Counted from the first letter of the stretch, positions 1 to 12,507 are shown. The stretch is 64,000 bases of DNA from Chrysomallon squamiferum (GCA_012295275.1 CM022677.1:15598970-15662969), one strand, 5' to 3'. Notes: generated by a model not told the origin, from the letters alone. Program-made: numbers and translations.

Positions 1-1080
1 ACATGTGTATTTGAGTGTATGTATTTTTATATGTATGTATGCATGTGTATCAGTGTGAGTTTATATTATGTGCATTTGAGTGTGCATATATTTGTGTAAG
101 TCTGTATCTGCATGTATCTGTGTCCTTATTATGTATGCATGACTGTGTATGTATTTCTGCAGGTTTGCATGTATATGTGTCTGTGTATGTTTGTATTGTA
201 TGTTTAAGTATGTATATATGTTTGTATGTCTGTATGTACGTGTGGATATATTTGTATTATGTGTGTGCTGTATGAGTGAATTTGTTTATTTAGTCAAATT
301 ATCTAGTGATCATGAATATGTTTCTGAATGTGTGTGTATGTGTGTGTTTTAGAATGTTTGAATGTATGTACTTATATCTAAGTATGTGTTTGTATTACTG
401 TGTGTAAGTTTGGATGAAATCAATGCCAAATAAATTATTATCTGAACACCAAAAACAAAAACAAATCTGAAAATAAATAAAGTATCTACCGTGTGTGTTA
501 TGTTGTTTTTTTACCTGCTGAAATTAAAGAACAACAGAAATTGAATAAAATACCTATCTATATTTAATTATTTTAAATTTGTGTTTTTTTTTTTTTTTTA
601 AATAATTAGTTACTAATTTAAAATCAAACCACTCACATTAAAATAGAAAAATAAACATATTCCATAAACATACACAATTAAAAAAACTCATAATTCATCA
701 TAAACTAATACACACATATGCGCATACACATGCACACAGGCATACCTATAAAAAATTCCATACAAACACAGATACAAAGACACACACTCACACAGAAACA
801 CATACGCATACACACACAGACACTCAGACTTGCACATATATAGACACACTCACAAAAATACAGCCACATTCACACACACAAACATACAAACTTAATACAA
901 GACACATACAACTCACACACATATAAATACAAACATACACAGAACCATATATACAATTACATACATATATATATAACATCACCATAAAAACTCACTCTTA
1001 CACATCATGCAAAGATAATTATGTAGAAACAAAATGACACACAGTGGTATAAAGAGATAAGAGGTATATAAAAATATCAC
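1..1080. other. Low-complexity GT-rich then CA-rich DNA, no gene
   Basis: The first 420 bases are TGTATG/GTGTGT-type sequence and 660-1,000 is its CA/ATACAC-type complement. Apparent reading frames here are Tyr/Val/Cys-rich by-products of the repeat. The block is mirrored near 35,000-36,085. I see no gene. Confidence 0.7.
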
Positions 1081-1090
1081 TTGTTTGTAG

Positions 1091-1550
1091 GTAAAAAGAA
1101 GATGGAGGTAGAGCATGTCCCGGTGACAGAAGCAGAAAACACCAGTAACACAGTCAGTGAAAACACCAGTAACACAGTCAGTGAAAACACCAGTAACACA
1201 GTCAGAGAAAACACCAGTAACACAGTCAGTGAAAACAGCAGTAACACAGTCAGAGAAAACACCAGTAACACAGTCAGTGAAAACACCAGTAACACAGTCA
1301 GTGAAAACAGCAGTAATACTGTCAGAGAAAACACAGTTCAGTCAGAAACTAGCTTAAAGAGAACAGCAGTAACACAGTCAGTGAAAACAGCAGTAACACA
1401 GTCAGTGAAAACACAGTTCAGTCAGAAACCAGCTTAAAGAGAACAGCAGCACAAAGTGGTGATGAAACAACTACAGCAACAACAGCAACAACAGCAGATG
1501 TGAAGAAAACAGAATCAAGCACATTTCTGAAAATAAGAGAGAAGACAAAA
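1091..1550 (+). pseudogene. Exon-like coding segment with expanded ENTSNTVS repeats, frame broken
   Basis: The segment follows a splice-acceptor-like TTTGTAG and ends before a GTAAAC donor. In the frame starting KKKMEVEHVPVTEAEN it encodes many ENTSNTVS-type octapeptides (24-bp units), then SETSLKRTA. The repeat then re-enters in a different frame (VTQSVKTA) and reaches a stop at about 1,435. The mirror exon at 34,768-34,971 has a single unit and stays open across the same boundaries, so the left copy seems to have expanded by unequal exchange with an out-of-frame junction. The product would be Ser/Thr/Glu/Asn-rich and probably disordered. I do not recognise a family. Exon status is inferred from the paired splice sites and the conserved mirror copy. 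Confidence 0.4.
1132..1436 (+). repeat. 24-bp minisatellite (ENTSNTVS)
   Basis: About a dozen tandem units of the type AACACCAGTAACACAG plus TCAGTGAA, with two variants (ACC/AGC and AGTGAA/AGAGAA) that alternate as higher-order blocks. The mirror arm has about one unit, so the expansion is younger than the inverted duplication or was lost on the other side. Confidence 0.9.
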
Positions 1551-2610
1551 GTAAACCTATGACAAATAAATAATCATAATAATAATAATTATTATTATTA
1601 CTAACATAGTATTAATATTAATATTATTAACAATACTATTAATTACAATAATACAATAATAACAATAAATAACAACAATAACAATAACAACAATAATTAA
1701 TAAATAAAGAAAAGAAATAAAGTTCTCTATAACTTGTTTACTGATTGCTTAATCTTAGATTTACTGTTTTTGTAAAAACAATATTGTTGTCATGATCTTA
1801 TGTTTTGATTTCATCATGTGGTTTTTAATGCACAGAAAAGGTGAAAATAAAAAATCATTAAGTTGACAGCTATTTTAATATAAAATATATTTTGGTACTT
1901 TATTAAATAAGAATTTAAACTGTTTTCACTTAAATAATAATATCCATTTCAAGATGTTGCATTTTGATTTTGTCATCTTTCTCAAAGAAATTTTAAAATA
2001 ACGTGTCTGATCAAAGGATATCACTACTTTCATATAAAATTTATTTGCAAACTTTATCAGTTTGCAATAGGTCTTATAAAACCATCAGTAACCATCCATG
2101 TATGATCAATGCATCTCACTAGTTACCTACACATCAATGTCTATATAACTACCTTACATATCTATTTTTCTGTATGTCTTTCCATCTATAAACTTAAATA
2201 TATGTCTAGAGCTCAAAAACATTCTTACACATGCATATATGTTACAATATATCAAACTAGTCATTTAGCCTAACACAAAACCATCAGAAATTAGGCCTAA
2301 TGAGTAAAATGTCCTGGAATTAGGCTGAATGACTGTATTTTCCATGGTGTTGTTTGACATTCTGCCTGATAGTTATTTAGACAATAAGTCAAGCAGGTTT
2401 AATGCTTTGCAACATTATTAGTGGTTCAATTCAATTCTTTATTATTCTAAGCTTTACAGCTTATTGATATACAATGTCAATAATAATAAGAAAGAAAAAA
2501 AAGAAGAAAAAAAACAACAACAGAATTACAAATACTGACAGTATGAAAAAAGAGAAAAATCCTTTGGAGAATATTAATTGCAGATAAATTATGTCTAACA
2601 AGTCAAAACT
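1551..2610. other. AT-rich intergenic DNA, no gene seen
   Basis: AAT and ATT trinucleotide runs (1,570-1,700), then unique AT-rich sequence that is mirrored around 33,900-34,700. No supported coding region. Confidence 0.6.
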
Positions 2611-2735
2611 TTTTGACCAGTTACCACCCAAGACCAAGCTTGACCAGTTGCCACCTAAAACCAAGCTTGACCAGTTACCACTCAAAACCAAGCTTGACCA
2701 ATTACCACCCAACTCGGAACCTGACCAGCTGCTGC
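2611..2735 (+). repeat. 27-bp minisatellite (KLDQLPPKT)
   Basis: About four tandem 27-bp units around AAGCTTGACCAGTT, each reading KLDQLPPKT in one frame; the last unit drifts. The surrounding block 2,600-3,740 has no counterpart in the mirror arm, so this is an arm-specific insertion or a loss on the other side. The 60-70 codon frame across it has no family match I recognise. Confidence 0.85.
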
Positions 2736-5100
2736 CCAGTGCCAGGAGCCAGTTTGATGTGTGTCCCCAGAGACTGCTGTTGTCTCATGATGTCTCTTAG
2801 AGCAGGGCTGTCAACAGAGTCCACCGCAGGAGGAGAAGAGTTTGTGAAATGCAACTGTGAAGTGAAAAAGAGTCAAACAAAATGTTTCAAGAACAATTCA
2901 AGATGTTACCCAAGTTTGAACTGGTGTAATAAATAGAACACTACTTGTAATTTTGTCAAAATAAATGTTTTCTTGAAATTGGAAATCATTCTTTTTCATT
3001 CAGTGATTTTGCCTAATGACTAAAGGTCTGGTTACCACTTATCTACCACTCTGCATCTCTCTTTGTGTCTATATGTCAACCTGTTGAGTAACTATCTACA
3101 CACATACCTATCTGCTTGTTCTATCTTATCTAGTTTGTTTTTATCTTCTCCATGCAAGAATATTCCAATCCATCAGTAACCATCCATCAATCATCTACCC
3201 AACCTACCTACATATCTAATTATGCCAACATACCTGCATTATAACTGTATTTCTGTCTGTCCATTTACAAAAACACTCTATAAAACTTTATTTAGTTTCT
3301 CTCTCACTGTCCAAATTATTATCACTGTACCTTCTCTTTCTGTCTGTGTATCTTCCTCTCTGTCAGTTTATCTAGAGTCTGTCTTCTGTCTGTCTGTCTA
3401 TCTATATTTTATTATCCCTTTTTCTTACACCTGTCTAACTATGACTACTTGTCAACCTTCTGACACTGTTTTTCATGCAGTGTGTAATCTATGTATCAAT
3501 CCATCATCTATCTTTCTATCCATCTGTGCATCTGTTACTGGACATTTTTAAAATTTATTATTAAAGTTAAAAAACACACACGTTTATCACATAAATTTTC
3601 AATATACAATGAGCTTCTTTTTAAAGTAAATTTAATTATCTGGTATACATTTACTTTCACCGTAATATATTTATTTAAAAAGGGCACTTACCTGGAAACC
3701 ATATTTCTTCATGTCTACTGGAGTACTTGTTTACAATAACAGTTTACACTCTTCTTTTCAGTATCAATCTGTGTGTAGATAATAAAACATCTCCTTAATT
3801 TCAGGTCTTCTCACTTCTTCCTTTTAAATAGAAAAACCAAAAATATATTAATGTTCACATAAACTAACTGAGTTCTTTATAAAGCAAAAACTGAAATTTA
3901 ATTTGCTGCTACTAAAAACTTTGAAAAAGAAGCAAGAACAATATAAAAAACAAATAATAATAATAACAATAAAAAAAACAAATTCAGTATATATCACATG
4001 AACATATTTTTAAAACAGTGTTTAATCTGGCAAATGCTGTCCTAGATTCTAGTGAGAAAATGGATTCTCAAACAGGAAACTAATTTAATCCTAGGAATAA
4101 AGTGTTTATACAATTACAAAGACTTCCAGCATTATTGTTTTTCTGCTTTGCAAATTTGACAAATGTCTGAAGATGCTATGCGAGATACAGCAAAGACTCT
4201 GAGTATTTCAAAGTCCACACTGTGTGACACAGACGAAACATCTCGACGTGACCTCCAAGCCAAAGAGCAAGAATAATCTGGTTTTTAATGCAGCTACCTA
4301 AGTGTGGACAGTGTCAGAAATGTGACATACAACAGTGAAATGTACACAGTGATATAACCCATTTAGCTATTCTGGTGGAAATCACTACAAAAACTCTGAC
4401 CACTGCTGATCCCTGGCAAAAACTGCAAAGGATCACATGAAATAAATAAATAAATAAATACCCTATAGCTGCATTATGACATCTTCATTATGAAAGTTTT
4501 TATGTGTCTTATTAATCCAGTTAAAATAAATTTCAGGTCATCTTACGTGTTAAAGTTTCTTATTTCCTGTAAAATATAATTCTCTGACAAGAATAAATAA
4601 TATTACTCAAATAGAACTTACCTTTTTTTTCTCTATTGATGTCGCATGCTTTCTTCTCAAACTGTAGGAACTGTAGGAACTGCTGACAAACACATTCTGA
4701 CTGGAGTCAGTTTCTATTGTTTGTGTTAGTATTACTGACGACATTCAACATGAGATAAAATGTCAGACTCTTTCAAGCTGATAATCACACAGGCAGTGTC
4801 TGTAAGTAAAATTAAGATGAAATTAAAGTATTTAGGGAAACAAAGTTTATTTCTCTGCTGATCAGAGGTGAAAACAACACATCTTCTTATGCAGCAGGAA
4901 ACGAACAACATAGACAGAAAGCTTCATATACTCATTATCTCAGTCATAAATATATACAAAGTCATTTAACATTTTATCTGTTTTATAAAGCAATTAGCAT
5001 AGTTGAAAAACATTGAAACAAAAACTAGATCATTATATTCAAATATTTAAAACACAATTAACATCATTGTGTCAAAGTGAATGGTATCTGCATGTGTTGT
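2736..5100. other. AT-rich DNA of the left arm, no gene
   Basis: Pyrimidine-rich CTGTCTAT-type stretches (3,050-3,540), then unique sequence mirrored at 32,400-33,770. An A-rich GAATAATCT to AAATAAATAAATA tract lies at 4,270-4,460. No coding region with splice signals or a recognisable product was found. Confidence 0.6.
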
Positions 5101-5112
5101 GTGTGTGTGAGT

Positions 5113-5144
<32 letters not shown>
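5101..5144 (+). repeat. (GT)n microsatellite
   Basis: GT dinucleotide run with minor interruptions. The mirror arm has a short CA run near 32,350. Confidence 0.95.
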
Positions 5145-5266
5145 TTTTTTGTTGTGTGTAGATGTGTGTGTTCCTGTTTTTTGATCAATATTGTTCTGTA
5201 CATATTTGTTAATATTACTTTTAATTTTTTTCTTCTTATTGGTATCATCATTATCATCATCATCAT

Positions 5267-5267
5267 C

Positions 5268-5318
<51 letters not shown>

Positions 5319-5341
5319 TACTATTATTATTATTATTATTT
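5267..5341 (+). repeat. (ATT)n microsatellite
   Basis: About 24 ATT units preceded by ATC repeats. The mirror arm carries the complement with an ATG run (32,170-32,235), so the compound repeat existed before the inverted duplication. Confidence 0.95.
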
Positions 5342-5547
5342 CACATTATAGGTGAAATTTTTGTTTCTTTCTTTTTGTCTGTCTTTGATAAACGACAGAA
5401 CAAAAATAAATGTCACTGTTGGGTGTCATTCAAAACTAAATAAAGCAGAAAATACGTGAAACTACAGATATGTGTTTGTTGTTTTTGTTTTTACTATGCT
5501 AACACTAGAATCAGGTTAGAAAATTCGATGGCTAATGAAGAGTGAAC

Positions 5548-5551
<4 letters not shown>

Positions 5552-5629
<78 letters not shown>
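5552..5629 (+). repeat. (AG)n microsatellite
   Basis: About 39 AG units. Apparent Arg-Glu or Ser-Leu reading frames are by-products of the repeat. Confidence 0.95.
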
Positions 5630-5633
<4 letters not shown>

Positions 5634-7038
5634 GCTTATGATGAGAGTGTACTTTTGTATGGGTTATAAATCGACAAACAGAAAAAGATACATATGGATT
5701 TTGAAAGTTGTTATGCATGCAGGAGGCGAGTGAGACAGAAAGACTCAGAGGTAGAGAGAGTTTGATAAAGATAAAAACTTAGACAGGCTGACAGATTGTT
5801 TGTAGGACAGATAAATAGACTGATAGCAAGGAACAAAGATAAATAGAAAGCCACAGAGGAACGTACTGATAGATATAGAAATACAGAGACAGATTAAGAG
5901 ACATAACAGATGAAAGCAACTGTATGATGGTAATGTGAGGTATATAATAAAGTGTGACTATATATATGTGTGTGTGTGTGTGAAAGAGTTCTTTTTTAGA
6001 GAGTGAGGTTGATTTGAGTATTTGAGCAAGAAACTGTGTGAATATGTGTTTATGAGTTAGAGAGAAAGAATGGGTATATCATGTGTGATTTTGTGTGTTT
6101 TTCTGTGTGTTTTTGAATGTGCATATGTGTTGTAGATACATAGTTAGATAGAGGGACAGAAAGATATATGTCAATGTGAAAGATGTACATGTAAACATGT
6201 ATGGCTCTATAATATTATGTGTTTTTGTGTTAGAGAGAATGTGGATACACAGGGTATTACTACGTTTATATAATGTTTAGAAAGAATGGGTGTATTATAC
6301 AAAGAACACTCCTTTTTGAACATGCATGTATTATCTATCTTGTTCTCAAGAAGAAACACTCACTCTGTCTTACATATGCACTCCAGCTTTCACATTTGTA
6401 GACATAGCTTACCTAACAAATATATGTATACACATAAACACATTTTCATTCACACATCACCTCTCTCTAACCCTCACAAAAATAAATACTCAGTATATTC
6501 TTACACATGCCTGTCTCTAAGTAAATCTACCCCAAAATCTATATCTGAAATAAATAAACATAATCTTGTTCACGCTTATTTATTGACCCATCCTCAAATA
6601 TAAACATACTCTCATTTACACATTCATTTATACACCAATCCTCTAACATAAATACAAAACAGTATATCCATACAGATATACTCATGAATATGAACCTACA
6701 AATGCATATATTTATTTTTTGTATATATCCATCTATCTATATCTATCCTAACACACATATACATAAACCCACATTCATTCACTCATATATTTATTTATAT
6801 TTATTGATCAATCATATGATTCTCTCATCACACTATCTTTCACACATTTATATACCCATTCTCTCTAATACACACATATGCCCATATTTATACAGACAAC
6901 TATATACATACACATCAGTTGTCTATCTATCTATATGTAATTATTGTCTACCTGACCTATGGATCTATCTCTCTAGCATTGCCTAGCAATCCATCTATCT
7001 AGCTCTCTGTCAATCCATCTCGTGTTCACAAAATTAGT

Positions 7039-7040
<2 letters not shown>
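5630..7040. other. Left-arm DNA, TATC/CACA-rich, no gene
   Basis: A block at 6,280-6,500 is well conserved in the mirror arm (31,690-31,910), and the same possible peptide (MGVLYKEHSFLNMHV and on) can be read from both. The frame is open by low complexity and neither copy has splice or promoter context, so I treat it as conserved repeat DNA, not a gene. Confidence 0.5.
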
Positions 7041-7079
<39 letters not shown>

Positions 7080-7080
<1 letters not shown>

Positions 7081-7624
7081 CTATTTGCCCCATTTTTAAA
7101 ATGCATTATTTAAATACTTTTTCTTACACAAACTGACAATCCTCCTTTAACACTGCCATACAGCAATCCTCTCTAGCAAACATACAAACACATCAAGACC
7201 TCCACATTTCCCTATCCACCTCTCTATCTGTCTTTGTATCTCTATTCAAATATGTGTCTGTCTATCTGCCTATCTATCTATCTATCTATCTATCTATCAG
7301 TATATGTATTTATTTATCTATTTTATCCCATATATATAAGCAACACTCTCTCTAACACACAAACAACAGATCATTTTTTTTTACAGATGTGCAGGCATAT
7401 ACTCATGCCTCCCTCTATCTTGCTAGTTGTCTGTCTTTCTTTCTGTCTATCAACCTACATTTTTTTGTGCCCATTTGACATTTGACCATCTATCCACACT
7501 TTTTTTACACATTATACATGTGCCCTATCATATATGTGTACTCATCCTTTAATAGACATACATACCAATCACTTCCTAAAGACAGAAATACATTATCATT
7601 CCTATACAGCTGTTTCTCTGTTTT

Positions 7625-7663
<39 letters not shown>

Positions 7664-8429
7664 ATACATTAATTAATGCATATGTGTATATATGTATGTC
7701 AGTCTGTCTACAAATCAATCTACTGAACTAGTACTACACATCTACCTTCCTATCAGTTTATCTCTCTAGCTTGTATGTCTATTTTTTCAGTAACCATCTG
7801 CATATTAACTACACACTACTTCAAACCTCTGTATATCTTTCTATATAACCTATCTATATAATCTATCTGTATTTATCTCCATATCTGTATTGATCTCTGT
7901 ATATCTATCTATATAAATTATCAGTATTATCTCTGTATATCTCTCTATATAACCTATGTATTTATCTCTGGATATCTAGCTTTAAGTTATCATTTCATCA
8001 CTAACTCGATCCAAACACAGATCCAATCCTCTCTGTCTTCTTTCTGTCTCTGATTGTATTTATCTATGTACATATACATGATCATATCCACTTTACTATC
8101 ATACTTGCTTACACCTATCTTTCTATCTATCTTCCTGAATATCTATTTATCATTCAATAGGTAGATATGAACCTACTGACCTACCTGTTCTTTAGCTATC
8201 TGTAAACCCATCAATCAAACTCTAAGTAAATGCCTGCCTATATATATATTTCCCTATCCATAAATATTACAATCCATCAATAACCATCCATGAATCACCT
8301 ATTCATCTTCCTGACTATCTCCCTAAATAATTATAACTACTTTACATATCTGTCTGTATGTGTTACTGTCCATTTATAACATAAATAATTCTCATTCAGA
8401 ATTCCCATATTTAGCCATCCTTATCATTG

Positions 8430-8475
<46 letters not shown>

Positions 8476-8970
8476 CACTTTCTATGCATATGAATACAGT
8501 TGTCACCTGTCTATATATATATCTCTATATGTATGTCTAGCTACACAATTTCTCAGTCTATCTACATAAGTCTATCAGTCTATCTCTCAGTCTGGCACGC
8601 AAACACACATGACAGAAAGAAGAATACACAGAACAGACAGACAGACATTCTCATATTTACTTATGTGCCTAAATTCATCTACATGTATCAATTCATTTGT
8701 TAACTTCTACTGATCTGTCTATTAGACACTCTCTACCTGTTAACCTCCCATCAGACAGTCAGTATCACATCTCTGTCAATCAGCTCCCCATTTCTTCAAA
8801 TGGTTGGTCTCAAGTTAACTTCTAATATTCTTTATGAAAACAACTTTAAGCTGTAACCTGCTTGTTGTCTATCTGTAAATATCATTGTTCCACATATTTT
8901 CATTTCTTCTCCACTAATTTGTAAAGTAGAACCACACAGAGCTTTGGAAAATAATTCATTAGCAATATAA
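7080..8970. repeat. Left-arm-only segment rich in TCTA and CA repeats
   Basis: The mirror arm passes directly from the counterpart of about 7,045 (near 30,790) to that of about 8,975 (near 30,770), so this 1.9-kb segment is missing there. It contains (CTAT)n at 7,264-7,300, (GT)n at 7,634-7,660 and (CA)n at 8,431-8,474. Its last 200 bases (8,760-8,960) recur in direct orientation at 62,870-63,050. No gene. Confidence 0.7.
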
Positions 8971-10060
8971 ACAATGCCAGGCATTTTAGTTAAATAACTA
9001 ATTGATAAGTTCTGTCATTTATTAATTTATTAATTCTTTGAGACAAATCACTTACAATATCTGGATTTCGAACAGATTACAACAAAAATCATCTTACAAA
9101 GTTCCCCATAACTTAAGGCATGGAACAGTGTTATATAAAAAAATTTAAATATGAAACTGATCGTTTGCATCATAATAGTACGTGTTTCAGAAGTTGAATT
9201 TCTTTTGTTTTAACGAAAAAGACAAAAAAAAAATAATTTGAGGAACCTTTAATTTAACTTTTTTTTTTTTTTATTGTAAAATTGATATCAAGCAATGAAT
9301 GTGTCAAGGCAATGATTCAAATAACATGTGATCAATTTGCTTTTTATATGTAAATACCACCTCATGTATTGAAAATGGAAATAAATATTAAAATGAAAAG
9401 TTATAATGGTTTTATAACTACGTACTCAGAGCTGAAGTTTTTATGATTTACCCTGATAAAGATGGTTTTTCATATTACAAAACCATGATGTCCTGCACCT
9501 TTCCTAACTACTTTTTCAACTAAAATAAATGAAATAAATAAATAAAATTAAATGAAGAATATTAAATGAAATAGGTATTTTAGAATAATTCAATAAATAA
9601 TATTAACACATCAAAATAAACCAAAAATAAAGGAAACTGGTTATTTAAAAGTCAAAGATAACACAGGGATTGTTAATAAGCTGGTTCTGTCTGCTACAAA
9701 ACATTATACAGAATTAGTTATTTTCATCTAAAAGCACCAAATCTAATTTACCGTCATCTCGCGAGGCGTAATCTATCAGAAGGTCATGGTCTAAGGGAAA
9801 TAACTCTATTTAACATGTAGGTAAATATACCAAAAAGACTGAGTATTGAGTAAACTTTAAAAGAAAAGAAAAAGGAAAGATGGAAACCACGCAGAAACAT
9901 TTTTTTTGTTGTTGTTTTGTTTCAATAAATGAGAAAGACTAAGAAGAAACGAAAGATTACTTGTAATATCTTAAGTCTCCTGAATATGGATCATTCACTG
10001 AATTTACTAAATTTACTAAAGTGATTTTATTTAAATCTATATTATTTTTTATTTCTATTT
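8760..10060 (+). repeat. Dispersed repeat family, copy 1
   Basis: The blocks TTCTTTATGAAAACAACTTT (8,831) and GGCATTTTAGTTAAATAACT (8,981), and the GTACTCAGA-containing block near 9,420, recur at 62,870-64,000 in the same orientation. The later blocks (from 8,975) recur reversed at 29,290-30,770. A fourth partial copy, without the 5' blocks, is at 27,790-28,130. I see no coding region or terminal repeats and the family is unidentified. Confidence 0.7.
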
Positions 10061-10361
10061 AATGTAACTGTTGTTTTTTGTTTTTTTTATAATAAATATG
10101 TGTCTGAAATAATTATTTTATTTCCTTTCTTAATCTTTTCTTTTTTGCTTATTTCAGTATTCTTTCTTAATTATTATTTTATCTTTTTAAGTAGTATTAT
10201 TGCAGTTACTGTTCTTTTTTTCGTTAATGTCATGTCAGATAGTATTACTGTTGCCATTATAAAGAAAGAAACAATTACCAACAGACAGATTGATAAAAAC
10301 ACACATTATGCACACACACACACACACATAGAAAAGAAAAAGTTTGGTATTCATGTTTGCC

Positions 10362-10556
10362 TTAGAACACTGGTTTTCAACCTTATGAGCAACTCAGTAT
10401 GACCGATGACCCCTTTAACATTTTTGATTCAGTAATATATAGGGTTACCATATTTTCATCAACCAAAGACAGTGCTAAAGGAATCTAAATAACAGAGACA
10501 TAGGTACACTGAAGATAACTAGGGATGGATTTAGAGACAGACAGACATTTTACATA
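10362..10556 (+). mobile_element. Small insertion in left arm, possible hAT-like MITE fragment
   Basis: The mirror arm has a shorter, dissimilar sequence here. The insertion begins near ACTGGTTTTCAACCTTATGA and contains GACCCCTTTAACATTTTTGA. This resembles the conserved ends of small non-autonomous hAT-type elements that read CTGGTTCTCAACC and GACCCCTTT. Termini and target duplication cannot be defined by eye. Confidence 0.3.
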
Positions 10557-10984
10557 AACTTGTAACAAAGTGTTTGCACATGCGTTAATATATCATCATA
10601 TTAACCTCGTTTTTCACATTTTTTCTTTTATAGGTCACTTTAATTATTCAGTTTACTTTTGTCCTTTTTTATCTATCTTCTGTCTATCTATCGATCTACC
10701 TGTCTGTCTGTCTGTTTATCTATCCACCTACCTATCCACCTCTCAGAATGTAGTAATAAGTAGAGGGGTCGCTGTAACTATAACTTCAGTAATTTTTGTT
10801 ATAAACACTGCAAACAATATTGATAATAAAGAAGCGATGATGTTTGATCTCACTTGGAGAGATTCAGTGTATTCTGAAAATACTGAAGGATCTTCGAGAT
10901 TAATATTAATCAATTTATTTATTTATTTATTTGTCTTAATATATCCTCTCACCTTTCAATTCTACTAATCTTAACAATAACAAA

Positions 10985-11060
10985 AACAACAACAATAATA
11001 ATAATAACAATAATAATAATAATAATAATAGTAGTAGTAATAATAATAATAATAATAATG
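10985..11060 (+). repeat. (AAT)n microsatellite at inner end of left arm
   Basis: Interrupted AAT/AGT trinucleotide run at the point where similarity to the mirror arm stops. Its counterpart is the ATT run at 28,475-28,589. Confidence 0.9.
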
Positions 11061-12500
11061 TGGAAAACACTCACTATTTTTCAATGAAATAAACATACTT
11101 CACTGTTTTCTTTTCTGGAAGCTTTATAACAATTTCTGGTTGTAGCTTTCCATCTCATTTGCAAAATCACTTTCTTGACTGAAAGTATCAAAATAAACAT
11201 TTCAGATGAAAAATATAAATGTCATCATGTACAGTACTGTATTTGTTACACTACTGAAAATATTTCATTTGAAATGAAATAATTTTATTTGAGGTAAACA
11301 TCACAAAGGAAGAAGAAAAACAAATTATTACTGTAATTCAAAATAATGTTTGCAAATTTTACAAATTTAAAATCTGAGTAATATATAATGATAATAATAA
11401 AAATAAAATAAACAAAAACTAAATAATTGTGATCCTCCACCACAAAATGAGTCTTACGTACATATTTTGGGGGTTTAAGCTTTTCTAATAATACCTTTTA
11501 TGCTTTTTTTTGTTGGTGAAAACCATTTCAAAATTGAACAAATATTTCCTGAAAAAAATGGTGATTAGTTTTTGATAAAATTGCACTCAGTGGTACACAA
11601 AGTTCTTTGTAACATTTTCCTTAGCAACCATTATTGTATTTTCATGGAATTTGGCCTGCTTATCAAACTTAGTTCACTAAAGAATTCTACTGTTTGAAGG
11701 CAACATCTGTTTTACTTTTTGCAGAATATTTTATTTAAAATAAATAAAAATGCACCTTTTTACTGCATCCACAAACAAAAGGACCAACTAGATCACTGTT
11801 ACTAATTATATAAATTTTCCTAGCCAGTTAAAGAATAGTGCCACACCAAGCTTTGAACAGATCATACCATCCTGCACCCACTGATAGCAATTAAACACAT
11901 TCCTTGCCTTTCAATTTCTTTTTAAAAATTGTTATAATTAAATTTCTCTGATAAAACCTTGAATAACAAAGATATGCTACTTCCTTTATAATAGAACAAA
12001 AAACAAACTATTTTCTTTTAAGGATAACATGTATATATGTGTGGATCATGACAATATGTGACCAATTTAAGAACAGAATGTTTTCTAATATTTAATATTT
12101 TATTTACTGTTCATGCTTTCAAACAATACACTGAAATAGACTGACACACTTTGATAGTGTTACATTCTCATAATATTAATTCTCACCCCAAGAAATAATA
12201 ATAACAATTAAAAAGTAATACCGTTATTTATATGCAGTATATAGAATTGTCACAATTGTGACATGCGAACATCCAACAGTGTAATTTGAAAATAATATTT
12301 TTAACAACAGTTTCAAGTTAGTGTTAATGTAGCTGCATGTCTTGTCTAACAAAAGGTTGAATGCTGAGGTGAAGGTATTCCTGTCAGCCAGCTGGAATCC
12401 CAGGAGGGGGTATAGATTCTGGAAGTCCTGTTAGTGCCTTCACTGTTGCTGCTTTATGTTCAGAAGCACTTGATCCACAGCTAGCAAAATTTAATTCAGA
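11061..12500. other. AT-rich DNA with one weak minus-strand exon-like patch
   Basis: On the minus strand, 11,090-11,160 can be read as LQPEIVIKLPEKKTVKYVYF followed by a stop, with a CAG just upstream. This is protein-like but too short to support alone. It could be a 3' exon of the decayed minus-strand gene at 12.5-13.7 kb. The remainder shows no gene. Confidence 0.3.
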
Positions 12501-12507
12501 ATCAGTG

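Larger units (their letters stand above)
1..10860 (+). repeat. Left arm of a large inverted duplication
   Basis: Read in reverse complement, many blocks match 28,640-36,130 in the same order. Pairs found by eye: 1-1,080 with 35,000-36,085; 1,091-1,550 with 34,768-34,971; 2,250-2,600 with 33,900-34,250; 3,750-3,830 with 33,690-33,770; 4,030-4,250 with 32,410-32,640; 5,340-5,370 with 32,150-32,180; 6,280-6,500 with 31,690-31,910; 6,780-7,045 with 30,790-31,090; 8,975-9,060 with 30,680-30,770; 9,660-9,850 with 29,460-29,660; 9,960-10,300 with 28,990-29,400; 10,560-10,860 with 28,640-28,920. Matching blocks look roughly 80-90% identical, so the event is old and not a simple assembly mirror. The left arm may continue upstream of the window. 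Confidence 0.85.

Noticed and set aside
5013-5351. 112-codon open frame ending in poly-Ile/Tyr
   Set aside because: It is read through GT and ATT microsatellites; the composition and the lack of conservation in the mirror arm show it is a by-product.
6286-6603. 105-codon frame conserved in the mirror arm (31,635-31,925)
   Set aside because: Conservation is explained by the inverted duplication, the frame ends differ between copies, and the peptide is biased by CACA/TTCA repeats.
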